Assembly (NCBI GenBank): GCA_035695765.1
Contig: DASRRI010000028.1
Coordinates: forward strand, 4,345-68,344
DNA: 64,000 nt
DNA from: Dongia_A sp035695765
GTDB taxonomy: Bacteria; Pseudomonadota; Alphaproteobacteria; Dongiales; Dongiaceae
Direction: 5' to 3'
Every line of letters starts with the position of its first letter. The first letter of the stretch is position 1. Under the pieces are notes generated by a model. That model ran no database searches. It had not been told where the DNA came from and worked only from the letters and a program-made list of their open reading frames with translations. A program made the position numbers and the translations under genes. Below, in pieces: positions 50,026 to 58,426 of this stretch.

Positions 50026-50397
50026 CTACCTTTTCAAATCCTCCGGCACTTTGTCCGTCGGCTGCAGCATCAGGCGCTCGACGCGTTTGCCGGCGATGAG
50101 GTGGGTCTGCAGGATTTCTTCGGCGTCCTCGATCGAGTGGTATGAGTACCAGACGCCCTCCGGGTAGATCACCATGGTGGGGCCAAGCTCGCAGCGGTCG
50201 AGGCACAGTGCCTGGTTGATGCGCACGCTGTCGAGGCCAAGCTCCTTCGCGCGTGCTTTCATGTAGTTGCGCAACCGTTCCGATCCTTTTCTTTTGCAGC
50301 AGCCGCGCGGGTGGCCTTCCGGCCGCTCGTTGACGCAGCAGAACACGTGCGCCTCGTAATAGGGCGCGGGATCGCCTGGCTTCTTGCGATCGGACAT
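50026..50397 (-). CDS. thioredoxin-like [2Fe-2S] ferredoxin
   Basis: A 123-residue protein with the thioredoxin-like ferredoxin fold. Candidate cluster ligands are Cys in HVFCCVNERPEGHPRGCC and the pair in ALCLDRCELGPTMVIYPEGVWY. This ClxxCxxGPxxxxYPxGxWY signature is typical of the family. It is probably a cytoplasmic electron carrier. It is convergent with the IS1111 element and divergent from the oxidoreductase-like gene. Confidence 0.9.
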   Translation of the reverse strand: MSDRKKPGDPAPYYEAHVFCCVNERPEGHPRGCCKRKGSERLRNYMKARAKELGLDSVRINQALCLDRCELGPTMVIYPEGVWYSYHSIEDAEEILQTHLIAGKRVERLMLQPTDKVPEDLKR

Positions 50398-50654
50398 GAT
50401 TGCTATCGGCTCCGTCCATTCATTTTAGGTGCGGCACTCTACGGGCGAACAGCGGTGGCCGCAAATCCGCACGGCGCCGCGAGCGGTGCCGGTTTTTTGC
50501 GCAAAACCATCAACTTGGTCCTGGATCGCCGCGCAAATGTATAGGTCGGCAAGCCAGGCCCAGATCATTAATCTCACGCTCATATCTTTTAACTAAAGTG
50601 CACGCGTCGAGCAAAAGTACGGCCGAGCAAAAAATACGGACGGGAGGGGGACCT

Positions 50655-51212
50655 GTGATTCGTGCGTTGCTTCTTCAGATGAAGCCATCCTGGCGGCTGA
50701 TCAGCCGGATGGCCGGGGCTTTCGCTTTGCTGGTCGTCTTGTCCCATTGGCATGCGGAAGCGGGTTCCGGAACGTTGCCGGCCCCGCACAGCTCGCCCAT
50801 CCTCACCGTGACCGGCGCGATCGCGAACACCAATGCCGCCGGCAGCGCCACATTCGATGACGCCATGCTGGCCGCCCTGCCGCGCCACAGGATCGTCACC
50901 GGGACACCGTGGTACGATGAGCCGCGCACCTTCGAGGGACCACTGCTGCGTGACGTGCTCGCCGCCGCCGGCGCTAACGGAAAGACGCTGCGCGTGGAGG
51001 CGCTCAATGACTATGCGGCGTCGGTTCCGTTCGCCGACGCGCTCGCCTACGACGTCATCGTGGCGGACCGGATCGACGGCAAGCCGATCCCGGTGCGCGA
51101 GCGCGGGCCGCTCTTCATCATCTATCCGTTCGATCAGGTGCCGGCCCTGAAGACCGAGGAGTTCTATCAGCGCGCAGTCTGGCAGGTGAAATCGATCGAG
51201 GTTCAGCATTGA
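50655..51212 (+). CDS. secreted molybdopterin-oxidoreductase-like (SUOX fold) protein
   Basis: A 185-residue exported protein starting at GTG 50655, after GGGAGGGGG. The signal is AGAFALLVVLSHWHAEA. The mature domain (ILTVTGAI, TFDDAMLAALPRHRIVTGTPWYDEPRTFEGPLLRDVL, then PVRERGPLFIIYPFDQVPAL) has the sulfite-oxidase-like fold, but the catalytic Cys ligand is not seen. Together with the histidine kinase starting 19 bases downstream it looks like a sensing partner rather than an enzyme. Confidence 0.75.
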   Translation: MIRALLLQMKPSWRLISRMAGAFALLVVLSHWHAEAGSGTLPAPHSSPILTVTGAIANTNAAGSATFDDAMLAALPRHRIVTGTPWYDEPRTFEGPLLRDVLAAAGANGKTLRVEALNDYAASVPFADALAYDVIVADRIDGKPIPVRERGPLFIIYPFDQVPALKTEEFYQRAVWQVKSIEVQH

Positions 51213-51231
51213 CCAATACGGCTGGGCAGCG

Positions 51232-52707
51232 ATGAAGGCAGCGCGCAACCTGGCATCGTCCGGCGCCTCGGTGCGCCAGATGCGCCGGGTCGTCATCGGG
51301 ATGGTCTCGGTCTTGTGCCTTGCACTGGTGACCGCCGCCGGGCTCGAATATCTCGAATCGCGCCACATCGACTCGCTCATCGGCTATTCGGAGGACAACG
51401 CTTCCTGGGCGGTCCATCAGCTCGAGACCGAGCAGCAGCGCCTCGAGCTCGCCCTGCTCCGCGCCAAGGACGGAGCCCCCGGCGCGCTGCAGGACGCCGC
51501 GCTGCGCTACGAGATCTTCGCCAGCCGGCAGAACGTCCTCGCTACCGGCGCGTTCCGCCGCAAGCTGCATGAGCTTCCTGCCTATGGCGCGCTGATGGCG
51601 GCGTTCGACGCATTCTTCGCGCGCTACGACCCGATGATCGCCGACGGATTGCAGCCGCGCGAAATCGACCCGCTGCTGGCCGGTGCGGCCGCGATGTATC
51701 AGCCGAGCCACGCGCTGGTGCTGTCCGAAAATGCCATGCTGAACCAGGCTGAGACCGACGCCCGCGCACATGCCGAAAGCGTGGAGGACATTTCGAGGGT
51801 GATCATCTCCGGCCTTGGCCTCGCGGTGTTGTGCTTCGCGGGCTATGCCTTCGCGGTGCTGCGGCGCGCGGAGAAGTTCGAGCTGGCCCTCGCGCGGTCC
51901 GATCACGTGCTGCGCAGCGCGCTCCACGAAGCGCAGGGCGCGAACGCGGCCAAGTCCTCCTTCCTCGCCAATATGAGCCACGAGCTGCGCACGCCGCTGA
52001 ATGCGGTGATCGGCTTCTCCGAGTTCCTCGAGATTTCTGCCGCCGAAAAGCTGGATGAGCACCAGCGCGGCTATCTGCGCGACATCCGCGCCAGCGGCCG
52101 GCACCTGCTCGATATCCTCAGCAGCATCCTCGAGCTTTCAAAGATGGAAGCGGGCAAGGTGGAGCTCCAGATCGATCAGGTTGCGCCGGGCACAGTGATC
52201 GAGGAGTGCGTGCGCATGCTGTCATGCAAGTTTTCGCAGAAGGGCGTCAGCCTGGAGACCACCGCACTCGATGACTTGCCGCCGATCCTCGGTGACCAGA
52301 CGCGTCTGCGCCAGATCTTCCTCAACCTGATGTCGAATGCCGTCAACTATTCGAGCGAGGGCGGCCGCGTCAGCATCCGGGGCGAGGCAGCAGGCGGCTT
52401 TGTCACGCTGCGGGTGGAGGATGAAGGGATTGGCATGCACAGCGCGGATATCGAGATCGCGCTCCGGCCGTTCGAGCGCATCCGCAACGCGCAGACCTCC
52501 AACCAGGACGGCGTCGGCCTCGGCCTCACCATCGTCAAGACCCTGGTCGACATCCATGGCGGTCAGCTCGAGATCGAATCGGAGATCGGCCGCGGCACCC
52601 TGGTCGCCGTCCGCCTGCCCGCCGGATCGCGGCCCAACGGCGCGCACCCCCATGCGTCGCACAGCATGCCGGTGCATGCCCTCCAGCCCGCCATCGCGAC
52701 CGATTAA
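51232..52707 (+). CDS. membrane sensor histidine kinase
   Basis: A 491-residue kinase. Two membrane helices (residues 20-38 and about 188-208) bracket a 150-residue periplasmic helical domain. The dimerisation domain has H250 in NMSHELRTPLNAVIGFSEFLE. The ATPase domain shows the N box NLMSNAVNYSSEGG, DEGIGM and GVGLGLTIVKTLV. No response regulator gene is adjacent. The molybdo-oxidoreductase-like protein gene upstream probably belongs to the same signalling unit. Confidence 0.92.
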   Translation: MKAARNLASSGASVRQMRRVVIGMVSVLCLALVTAAGLEYLESRHIDSLIGYSEDNASWAVHQLETEQQRLELALLRAKDGAPGALQDAALRYEIFASRQNVLATGAFRRKLHELPAYGALMAAFDAFFARYDPMIADGLQPREIDPLLAGAAAMYQPSHALVLSENAMLNQAETDARAHAESVEDISRVIISGLGLAVLCFAGYAFAVLRRAEKFELALARSDHVLRSALHEAQGANAAKSSFLANMSHELRTPLNAVIGFSEFLEISAAEKLDEHQRGYLRDIRASGRHLLDILSSILELSKMEAGKVELQIDQVAPGTVIEECVRMLSCKFSQKGVSLETTALDDLPPILGDQTRLRQIFLNLMSNAVNYSSEGGRVSIRGEAAGGFVTLRVEDEGIGMHSADIEIALRPFERIRNAQTSNQDGVGLGLTIVKTLVDIHGGQLEIESEIGRGTLVAVRLPAGSRPNGAHPHASHSMPVHALQPAIATD

Positions 52708-52724
52708 AGCGGGGTCAGGGGCGG

Positions 52725-52973
52725 CTATTTCTTCTTGGCGGCGTTCGGGTCGGAGAATTGCTGCCAGAACATCTTCTGCATCTGCTCCAGGTTGGAGATG
52801 CCGGCCGGCAGCCAGGTCTTGATCAAGGTCTCCGGATCCATCGAGCGCATCGCCGCCATCATGCGGTCCTGCATCTCCCCCATCACCGCTTCCTGCATCG
52901 GCTGCACATTCGGCAACCCCATGAAGGTCCGCGCCTCATCCGGCGTGCAATCGATGTCGATATGGATTTTCAT
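52725..52973 (-). CDS. DUF6489 family small protein
   Basis: An 82-residue protein starting MKIHIDIDCTPDEARTFMGLPNVQPMQ, with EMQDRMMAAMRSMDPE, LIKTWLPAGISNLEQMQKMFWQQF and a Lys-rich tail. The pattern is characteristic of the DUF6489 family in alphaproteobacteria. Function unknown. It is convergent with the histidine kinase gene, with a 17-base gap. Confidence 0.88.
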   Translation of the reverse strand: MKIHIDIDCTPDEARTFMGLPNVQPMQEAVMGEMQDRMMAAMRSMDPETLIKTWLPAGISNLEQMQKMFWQQFSDPNAAKKK

Positions 52974-53084
52974 GGGCGCCCCTCCCGGTCTCCAGCTGCA
53001 CCATCAATGTAGGCCCACGACACAGCGGAGGGCAAATACTGGCCGCCAGTTAAGAACGAGAAGCGCTCGGATACCGGTTGCTGC

Positions 53085-53102
53085 TATATCAGCACTGATA
53101 TA
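53085..53102. promoter_or_regulatory. operator palindrome of the toxin-antitoxin pair
   Basis: TATATCAGCACTGATATA, an 18-bp palindrome (two 8-bp arms around CA), ends 22 bases before the toxin start and overlaps the likely -10 region. It is a good binding site for the antitoxin's helix-turn-helix. Confidence 0.75.
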
Positions 53103-53124
53103 AACTGCGCTGCGGGGGGTTGGC

Positions 53125-53463
53125 ATGAGAGAAACCAAGGTCGCGGTTTTCTTGGGGGACACATACCGCGTCATCTGTGAGTTTCCAGGCGACGCGCGGA
53201 GGGCGGCCGGTTATCAGATCGGCCGTATACAGGAAGGAAGCGAGCCCGACGACTGGAAGCCGTTTTCGACCATAGGCCCAAACGTGCGAGAGATTCGGAT
53301 TCGAGAGAGAAGTGGCGCGTTTCGCATTATCTATCAAGCCACCCTCCCGGATGTCGTGTTGGTGCTAAACGCTTTTCGGAAGTCGACACAGAAGACGCCG
53401 CAGCATGAGATAGACAAGGCGCGTGCTCGGTTGAGCGACTACATGGCGCGAGGTGCAAAATGA
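53125..53463 (+). CDS. HigB/RelE-like toxin (Gp49 family)
   Basis: A 112-residue protein of the phage-derived Gp49-like/HigB toxin family: RRAAGYQIGRIQEGSEPDDWKPFSTIGPNVREIRIRERSGAFRIIYQATLPDVVLVLNAFRKSTQKTPQHEIDKARARL. The FRIIY and FRKSTQKTP motifs are hallmarks; such toxins cut mRNA on the ribosome. It comes first in the operon (the HigBA order) and overlaps the antitoxin start by four bases. Confidence 0.92.
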   Translation: MRETKVAVFLGDTYRVICEFPGDARRAAGYQIGRIQEGSEPDDWKPFSTIGPNVREIRIRERSGAFRIIYQATLPDVVLVLNAFRKSTQKTPQHEIDKARARLSDYMARGAK

Positions 53464-53765
53464 AAATCGAACGTTTCAAAGATGTATGGGATGCCCTCGA
53501 GTCCGACCCGGCGGAGCGGGAGCGCCTCCGGATGCGCAGTCAGTTGATGAATGCGCTACGCGACAAGATCGAGAGCTGGAAAATCACCCAGGGCGAGGCG
53601 GCGAAGCGGCTCGGCATCACACAGCCGCGTCTCAATGACCTGCTGAAGGGGCGTTTCAATAAGTTCAGCCTCGGCGCGCTCTTCGACCTGGCGACGAGAG
53701 CCGGCCTTAAGGTCAAGCTGTCCATTGATGATGGGCGCGCGAAGAAGGCAAGAAGAGCCGCGTGA
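53460..53765 (+). CDS. HigA-like XRE antitoxin
   Basis: A 101-residue antitoxin with a helix-turn-helix: ALRDKIESWKITQGEAAKRLGITQPRLNDLLKGRFNKFSLGALFDLATRAGLKV. The GITQPRLNDLLKG pattern is typical of antitoxins paired with Gp49-like toxins. It would neutralise the toxin and repress the operon through the TATATCAG-N2-CTGATATA site. Confidence 0.93.
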   Translation: MKIERFKDVWDALESDPAERERLRMRSQLMNALRDKIESWKITQGEAAKRLGITQPRLNDLLKGRFNKFSLGALFDLATRAGLKVKLSIDDGRAKKARRAA

Positions 53766-53779
53766 GCGCATCACGCACC

Positions 53780-54086
53780 CGTAGCACAGTTGATTCCCTC
53801 TGAGCTGGGCATTCTCAAGGACGTGCGGGAAGTCGCGATGGCGTCGCTCAAGCACTGCATCGGCCTGATCGGCGGCCTCGGGGTCGGGGAGCAGGCAGGC
53901 GCCGAGCTGCTCCTCCAGCGCCTGCACATGGGAGCTTGCCATGGTCGCGGACATGTTGAGGCGCCGGGCGGCCGCGGAAAAGCCGCCCATTTCAATCGCT
54001 TGAACGGTAAGGCCGGATAGTCTCCCCGGCTCGTTCTCGATTATCGGCCCGCAAAAAAACAATCCATCTGCTGTCACATCAGACAC
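53780..54086 (-). pseudogene. LysR-family regulator remnant (HTH only)
   Basis: The frame carries TVQAIEMGGFSAAARRLNMSATMASSHVQALEEQLGACLL (54008-53889), a LysR N-terminal helix-turn-helix. The expected linker and the whole effector domain are missing; degraded sequence follows and runs into the antitoxin gene's end. It is divergent from the carboxymuconolactone decarboxylase-like gene, which it probably once controlled. Confidence 0.65.
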
Positions 54087-54128
54087 GCGGATCTCGTCTC
54101 ATGGATACCGAACCCGAAGGAGAGAAAG

Positions 54129-54590
54129 ATGAAACCCCGCCTCAACCCCTACCAGGCCTCGCCCGAAACCATCAAAGCCGTCGTCGCGCTGGAGGACCAC
54201 CTCGTGAACAGCGGACTGGAGCGGTCGCTGTACCATCTGGTGAAGACGCGCGCCTCGCAGATCAATGGCTGCGCCTATTGCATCCACATGCACACGCGCG
54301 ATGCCCGCGCCGATGGCGAGGCCGAGGAGCGGCTTTATCTGCTTGACGCCTGGCGCGAATCCCCGCTCTACAGCGACCGCGAGCGCGCCGCCCTCGCCTG
54401 GACCGAGGCGCTGACCCTGATCGCCGAGACCCACGCGCCCGACGACGTCTACGCGGACGTGAAGAAGCACTTCAGCGACGACGAGATCGTGAAGCTGACC
54501 GTCCTCATCGGCACCATCAACACCTGGAACCGCATCGCCATCGGCTTCCGCGCGGTGCATCCGGTGAAGGCCGCTGAGGCGCCGCAGTGA
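54129..54590 (+). CDS. carboxymuconolactone decarboxylase/AhpD-like protein
   Basis: A 153-residue alpha-helical protein. The CxxC redox pair sits in INGCAYCIHMHTRDAR (about residues 42-45), and SLYHLVKTRASQ and LTVLIGTINTWNRIAIGFR complete the AhpD-like core. Such proteins reduce peroxides or act as disulfide partners. A GGAGAG site precedes ATG 54129. A cupin gene follows after 22 bases, probably in the same transcript. Confidence 0.9.
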   Translation: MKPRLNPYQASPETIKAVVALEDHLVNSGLERSLYHLVKTRASQINGCAYCIHMHTRDARADGEAEERLYLLDAWRESPLYSDRERAALAWTEALTLIAETHAPDDVYADVKKHFSDDEIVKLTVLIGTINTWNRIAIGFRAVHPVKAAEAPQ

Positions 54591-54612
54591 CAGCGCGAGA
54601 TGGAGAAGAACC

Positions 54613-55026
54613 GTGACACGCACAACAACCTGGTTCACGGCAGCCTTGATCGCCGCGATCCTGCAGCCCAGCACCATGAGCGCCGCCAGCGCCGACGAAA
54701 CGGTGAAGCCGGTTTTCGCGGCGCAGCTGCCCAACGTGCCGGGCAACAGCCTCACCGCCGTTGTCGTCACGTACAAGCCCGGCGAGAAGTCGGAATCGCA
54801 CCATCACGCCGGCAGCGTCTTCGCCTATGTCTTGAGCGGCGAGATCCGCTCGCAGGTCTCGACCGGCGGCCCAGCCAAGATCTACAAGGCCGGCGAAAGC
54901 TTCTTCGAACCGCCGGGCAGCGCGCACCTCGTCAGCGAGAATGCCAGCACGACCGAGCCCGCCAGCCTGCTCGCCGTCTTCGTCGCCGAGGACAAGGCCA
55001 AGCTGACCGAGATGGGGGCGAAGTAG
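54613..55026 (+). CDS. secreted cupin-domain protein
   Basis: A 137-residue protein from GTG 54613 (GGAGAAG upstream) with a signal peptide (WFTAALIAAILQPSTMSAASA). The cupin motif 1 is PGEKSESHHHAGSVFAYVLSGEI, providing metal-binding His residues; motif 2 is ESFFEPPGSAHLVSENAS. It is a periplasmic single-domain cupin often found next to AhpD-like genes. Substrate not known. Confidence 0.87.
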   Translation: MTRTTTWFTAALIAAILQPSTMSAASADETVKPVFAAQLPNVPGNSLTAVVVTYKPGEKSESHHHAGSVFAYVLSGEIRSQVSTGGPAKIYKAGESFFEPPGSAHLVSENASTTEPASLLAVFVAEDKAKLTEMGAK

Positions 55027-55093
55027 GATTCGGACTCGCAGCCCCGCAACGCAGAGTGATCGCACCTGAGGAATTGAGCCACCGCAAAATACT

Positions 55094-55149
55094 CCCCTTC
55101 CCCCGCCCGCCGACGAATGTCGGCATGCGCCGACAGGCCGGGGGAGGGG
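55094..55149. repeat. GC-rich palindromic repeat with inner stem
   Basis: CCCCTTCCCCCG and GGGGGAGGGG flank an inner hairpin built on CGCCGACGAATGTCGG-like sequence. It is another member of the C/G palindrome family, located after the cupin gene. Confidence 0.55.
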
Positions 55150-55194
55150 TGCTTCACTTGGTATTGCCCGGCTTCGCAACGGCCCGCAATGCCG

Positions 55195-55383
55195 TCACGG
55201 TTCGCGCCGGACCTGGTGTAGCAAATCCTTCCCCCGCCACACTTCGATCGATGCATAGCCCTTTCTCTCGTCCAGGAGCGCGCGCGCCTTGTGCTCTGCC
55301 TCGGCATCGTCCGTGCACTCGATGGTCTCGGCTGCCTTGATGTGATCGTCCGAACCCAGAAAATAGAATCGATAGACCGGCAT
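55195..55383 (-). CDS. small conserved protein (62 aa)
   Basis: MPVYRFYFLGSDDHIKAAETIECTDDAEAEHKARALLDERKGYASIEVWRGKDLLHQVRREP. It begins with the YRFY-L--DD-I-A-E-I-C-DD pattern of short DUF6894-like proteins, common in alphaproteobacteria. Function unknown. It is oriented against its neighbours. Confidence 0.65.
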   Translation of the reverse strand: MPVYRFYFLGSDDHIKAAETIECTDDAEAEHKARALLDERKGYASIEVWRGKDLLHQVRREP

Positions 55384-55662
55384 TGCCGTGGTCGCTCCAT
55401 CTCGTTGCCGCCATCAGTGCGCGCAGTCCCGATACGCGCTGACCCTTCTACGTTCGTTCTGACTTGAAAGGAAGCGGCCGCGAATGTGGGCGCGCGAACG
55501 CCCTGCTGCTCCGTGCTGGCCAGCACACTCATCGTCATCGCCAGCGCGACATACTGCCTGACAACGGAACCCCGAGCGCCAGAGGATGGTTCCGGCGGAA
55601 AGCGTCGTCTTTTCTCGCCCGCCGGTTTGGGGCACCATGACGCGTCAAACGCAGCGGACGAC

Positions 55663-56442
55663 ATGGCCCATTCCTACCAGCAGTTCCAGCCGATCGAGCC
55701 GTTCCGCGACCTGATCGATGCCTATTGGATCAATCGGGTGGATGCCGTAGGCAGTGCGCCGGTGGACCGCGTATTGCCGGACGGCTGCATCGATCTGGTG
55801 TTCCGCGGCGGCAGTGCCGATGGCGGGCGTCTGTTCAGCAGCGCCTTGATCGAGCGGCCTGTGTTCCTGGATGACGCGGTTCCGCGCTGGTTTGCCGGCG
55901 TGCGGTTCAAGCCCGCCATGGTGCGCGCTTTCCTCGACATCGATCCGATTGCGTGCCGCGACCGCGATATTCCGGCGGTGGAGATCGAGGCGGGCCTTGC
56001 CGCGCTCGAGCAGCGGCTGCAGGAATGCGCGTCAGCCGAGCAAGCGCTCGCTACGCTGAAGCGCGCGGTCGACGCCCGGCTGATGCGGCGCGACCGATAT
56101 CGTGCGCCAGCGCCGGTGCGCGAGGCCATCGCCTTGCTGGCGCGCAATCTCGAGATCCATCGGGTCGCGCACTCGCTCGGCATGTCCGAGCGCAGCCTGC
56201 ACCGCGACCTGACGCGCTGGTCGGGGCTCGCGCCCAAGAGCATGGCGCGGATCCTGCGCATGCAGCGCACCGTCGCGGCGATCCGCGCGGGACGCATGCC
56301 CCTCGCCACCCTGGCGCTGCACATGGGCTATGCCGACCAGGCGCACATGACGCGAGAGCTGAAGGAGCTTGCCGGGTTTACGCCCGCGGAGATCGCGCGA
56401 CCTGTCCGAAATCTTCAAGACAACGCCCGCGCCGCCGCCTAA
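55663..56442 (+). CDS. AraC family transcriptional regulator
   Basis: A 259-residue regulator. The N domain (YQQFQPIEPFRDLIDAYW, VDRVLPDGCIDLVFR, WFAGVRFKPAMVRAFLDID) is the DUF6597 type. The C domain has two helix-turn-helices: VHRVAHSLGMSERSLHRDLTRWSGLAPK and LATLALHMGYADQAHMTRELKELAGFTP. Start at 55663 is chosen because it begins the conserved N domain; longer frames add unlikely sequence. A VOC gene follows after 30 bases and may be its target. Confidence 0.9.
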   Translation: MAHSYQQFQPIEPFRDLIDAYWINRVDAVGSAPVDRVLPDGCIDLVFRGGSADGGRLFSSALIERPVFLDDAVPRWFAGVRFKPAMVRAFLDIDPIACRDRDIPAVEIEAGLAALEQRLQECASAEQALATLKRAVDARLMRRDRYRAPAPVREAIALLARNLEIHRVAHSLGMSERSLHRDLTRWSGLAPKSMARILRMQRTVAAIRAGRMPLATLALHMGYADQAHMTRELKELAGFTPAEIARPVRNLQDNARAAA

Positions 56443-56472
56443 CTCAGGTGAAATCCTGACAGGAGCGATGCC

Positions 56473-56847
56473 ATGAAATTCGGCTACACGATCATCTATG
56501 TGGACGCGGTCGAAGCGACCATTGCCTTCTATGAAAAGGCGTTCGGCCTGAAGCGCGAGATGGTGGCGGGAAGCGAGTTCGGCCAGCTCGCGACCGGCGA
56601 GACCAAGCTCGCTTTTGCCGCCAAGAAGATGCTGCATGGACCGGGACATTTCGCCAGCCCGAACGACAAGCCGCTGGCGGTGGAGATCGCCCTGGTGACG
56701 GACAAGGTGCAGGCCGCCTTCGACCAGGCCCTTGCAGCCGGCGCCAAGGCCGTCTCAGCGCCGGAGCAAAAGCCCTGGGGCCAGACCGTCGCCTATGTCC
56801 GCGACAACAATGGGTTCCTGGTCGAGCTCTGCACGCCGATGGGTTAG
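56473..56847 (+). CDS. VOC (glyoxalase superfamily) protein
   Basis: A 124-residue protein: GYTIIYVDAVEATIAFYEKAFGLKREMV, LATGETKLAFAAKKML, IALVTDKVQAAFDQALAAGAKAV, WGQTVAYVRDNNGFLVELCTPMG. This is the pattern of bleomycin-resistance/glyoxalase-like proteins with Glu in VELC as a metal ligand. AGGAG lies before the ATG. Located just after an AraC gene, so probably controlled by it. Substrate unknown. Confidence 0.88.
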   Translation: MKFGYTIIYVDAVEATIAFYEKAFGLKREMVAGSEFGQLATGETKLAFAAKKMLHGPGHFASPNDKPLAVEIALVTDKVQAAFDQALAAGAKAVSAPEQKPWGQTVAYVRDNNGFLVELCTPMG

Positions 56848-56975
56848 CTGGGCTCACAGGTGCCTCGAGCTTTCCTCGCTTGTAGAGCAGTCATGAGCGT
56901 CCCACTTTGGGATTGAGAGCGTCGGGTTGTGGGTTTGCGATGGCAGCCTGCGTCCCGTCTTTGAGTGGGTAGCCC

Positions 56976-57818
56976 ATGAACCAGATCAGTCCAAAGACCG
57001 CGAGCACGGCTCGTTCCGGTTACGTCCTCGCCGAGATCAACTACACCAGGCGCGGCGGTCCAAAGCCGGCCGTCTATCTCTATGACACGCCGGAGCCTCA
57101 TCCCTCGATCGAGGAGCGCAACGAGCCGCACCAGGTCGCGATCCACAGCGCGCGGCCTTTGCTCGAGACATTGTCGGTCGACGCGCAGGGCTTCGCGCTG
57201 ACGCACGGCCACACGGCTGTCCGCAATTTCGACGACCCCGCCGAGCTGAAGGCGGTCTATGACACCGAGGTCGCGGGCCTGGTGATGGCGAAGACCGGCG
57301 CGCGACGGGCCGTCGTATTCGATCACACTGTCCGGCGCATCGGCGGCGACGACAAAAGCTCGACCAGACGTGCGCCGGTCTATGTCGCGCACAACGATTA
57401 CACGAAATGGTCCGGTCCGCAGCGCGTACGCGATCTGTTGCCGGAGGATCAGGCCGACGCAGCGCTGAAGCGGCGCTTCGCTATCGTCAATGTCTGGCGC
57501 TCGATCAATGGGCCGGTCACCGACACGCCGCTCGCCTTCGCCGATGCGCGCACGGTGGCGGACGAGGACTGGATCGCGACCGACCTCAAATATCCCGACC
57601 GCACAGGCGAGGTCTATCGCATCGCCTTCAATCCGGAGCATCGCTGGTTCTACGTGCCGAATCTGCAGCCGGATGAGATCCTGCTGCTGAAGACTTACGA
57701 TTCGGCCAAGGACGGCCGCGCGCGCTTCATGCCGCACACGGCGTTCAACGATCCCACGACCCAGCCGGGCACCGCGCGGCGGCAGAGCATCGAATCGCGG
57801 GTGCTGGCGTTCTTTTAG
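56976..57818 (+). CDS. CmcJ/NvfI-type oxidoreductase
   Basis: A 280-residue protein: HPSIEERNEPHQVAIHSARPLLETLSVDAQGFAL, FDHTVRRIG, APVYVAHNDYTKWSGPQRVRDLL, AIVNVWRSINGPVTDTPLAFADARTV and LLLKTYDSAKDGRARFMPHTAFNDPTT. These match the CmcJ/NvfI family of non-haem Fe/2-oxoglutarate-like enzymes; iron ligands would be His-x-Asp in AHND and His in MPHTAF. It overlaps the coaE end by four bases (convergent). Confidence 0.88.
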   Translation: MNQISPKTASTARSGYVLAEINYTRRGGPKPAVYLYDTPEPHPSIEERNEPHQVAIHSARPLLETLSVDAQGFALTHGHTAVRNFDDPAELKAVYDTEVAGLVMAKTGARRAVVFDHTVRRIGGDDKSSTRRAPVYVAHNDYTKWSGPQRVRDLLPEDQADAALKRRFAIVNVWRSINGPVTDTPLAFADARTVADEDWIATDLKYPDRTGEVYRIAFNPEHRWFYVPNLQPDEILLLKTYDSAKDGRARFMPHTAFNDPTTQPGTARRQSIESRVLAFF

Positions 57819-58405
57819 AGTAAACCGCGCTGTGTCTTCCGGATCGCGTTCCTGAGCGCGACCCACGTCGCGCGGCGGCCGTGGCCGGTGGGGATCACGA
57901 TGTCGGCGCGTTTGCGTTTCTCGGCGTCGGGCATCTGGCGCTGCTCAATGCCGGCGAGCTTAGCCGGGTTCATGCCGGGGCGGGAGAGCACGCGTTGCAG
58001 CTGGACGGCACGGGGAGCTGAGACGACGAGCACCGCATCGCAGCGCTGCTCGCCGCCGGTTTCGAACAGCAGCGGGATGTCGAGCACAACCAGCTTGCTG
58101 CCGTGTGCGCGTCGCTGGCGCAGGAACCTGGTTTCCTCCGCGCGCACCAGCGGATGCAGGATCTGCTCAAGCGCCTGCAGGATCGCCGGATCGTTGAACG
58201 CACGGCGGGAGAGCTCGCTGCGGTTGAGGCCGGCATTGGTGACAAGATCGGGAAATGCCGCCTTGATCGCCGGCAGCGCCGCGCCGTTGGTCAGGTCATG
58301 CACCACCTTGTCCGCGTCATGCACCGGCACGCCCATGCGCCGCAGCATGGCAGCCGCAGTCGACTTGCCCATGCCGATGGAACCAGTCAGGCCGAGGATA
58401 CGCAT
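57815..58405 (-). CDS. coaE: dephospho-CoA kinase
   Basis: A 196-residue kinase: GLTGSIGMGKSTAAAML (P-loop, residues 5-21), VHDADKVVHDL, then LDIPLLFETGGEQRCDAVLVVSAP. It adds the last phosphate of coenzyme A. It belongs to the leftward ppsR-maf-aroE-coaE run, here interrupted by a 120-codon membrane-protein gene. dnaQ, a common next gene, is not present. Confidence 0.95.
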   Translation of the reverse strand: MRILGLTGSIGMGKSTAAAMLRRMGVPVHDADKVVHDLTNGAALPAIKAAFPDLVTNAGLNRSELSRRAFNDPAILQALEQILHPLVRAEETRFLRQRRAHGSKLVVLDIPLLFETGGEQRCDAVLVVSAPRAVQLQRVLSRPGMNPAKLAGIEQRQMPDAEKRKRADIVIPTGHGRRATWVALRNAIRKTQRGLL

Positions 58406-58426
58406 CTGGGTTTACGCACCAGGATT

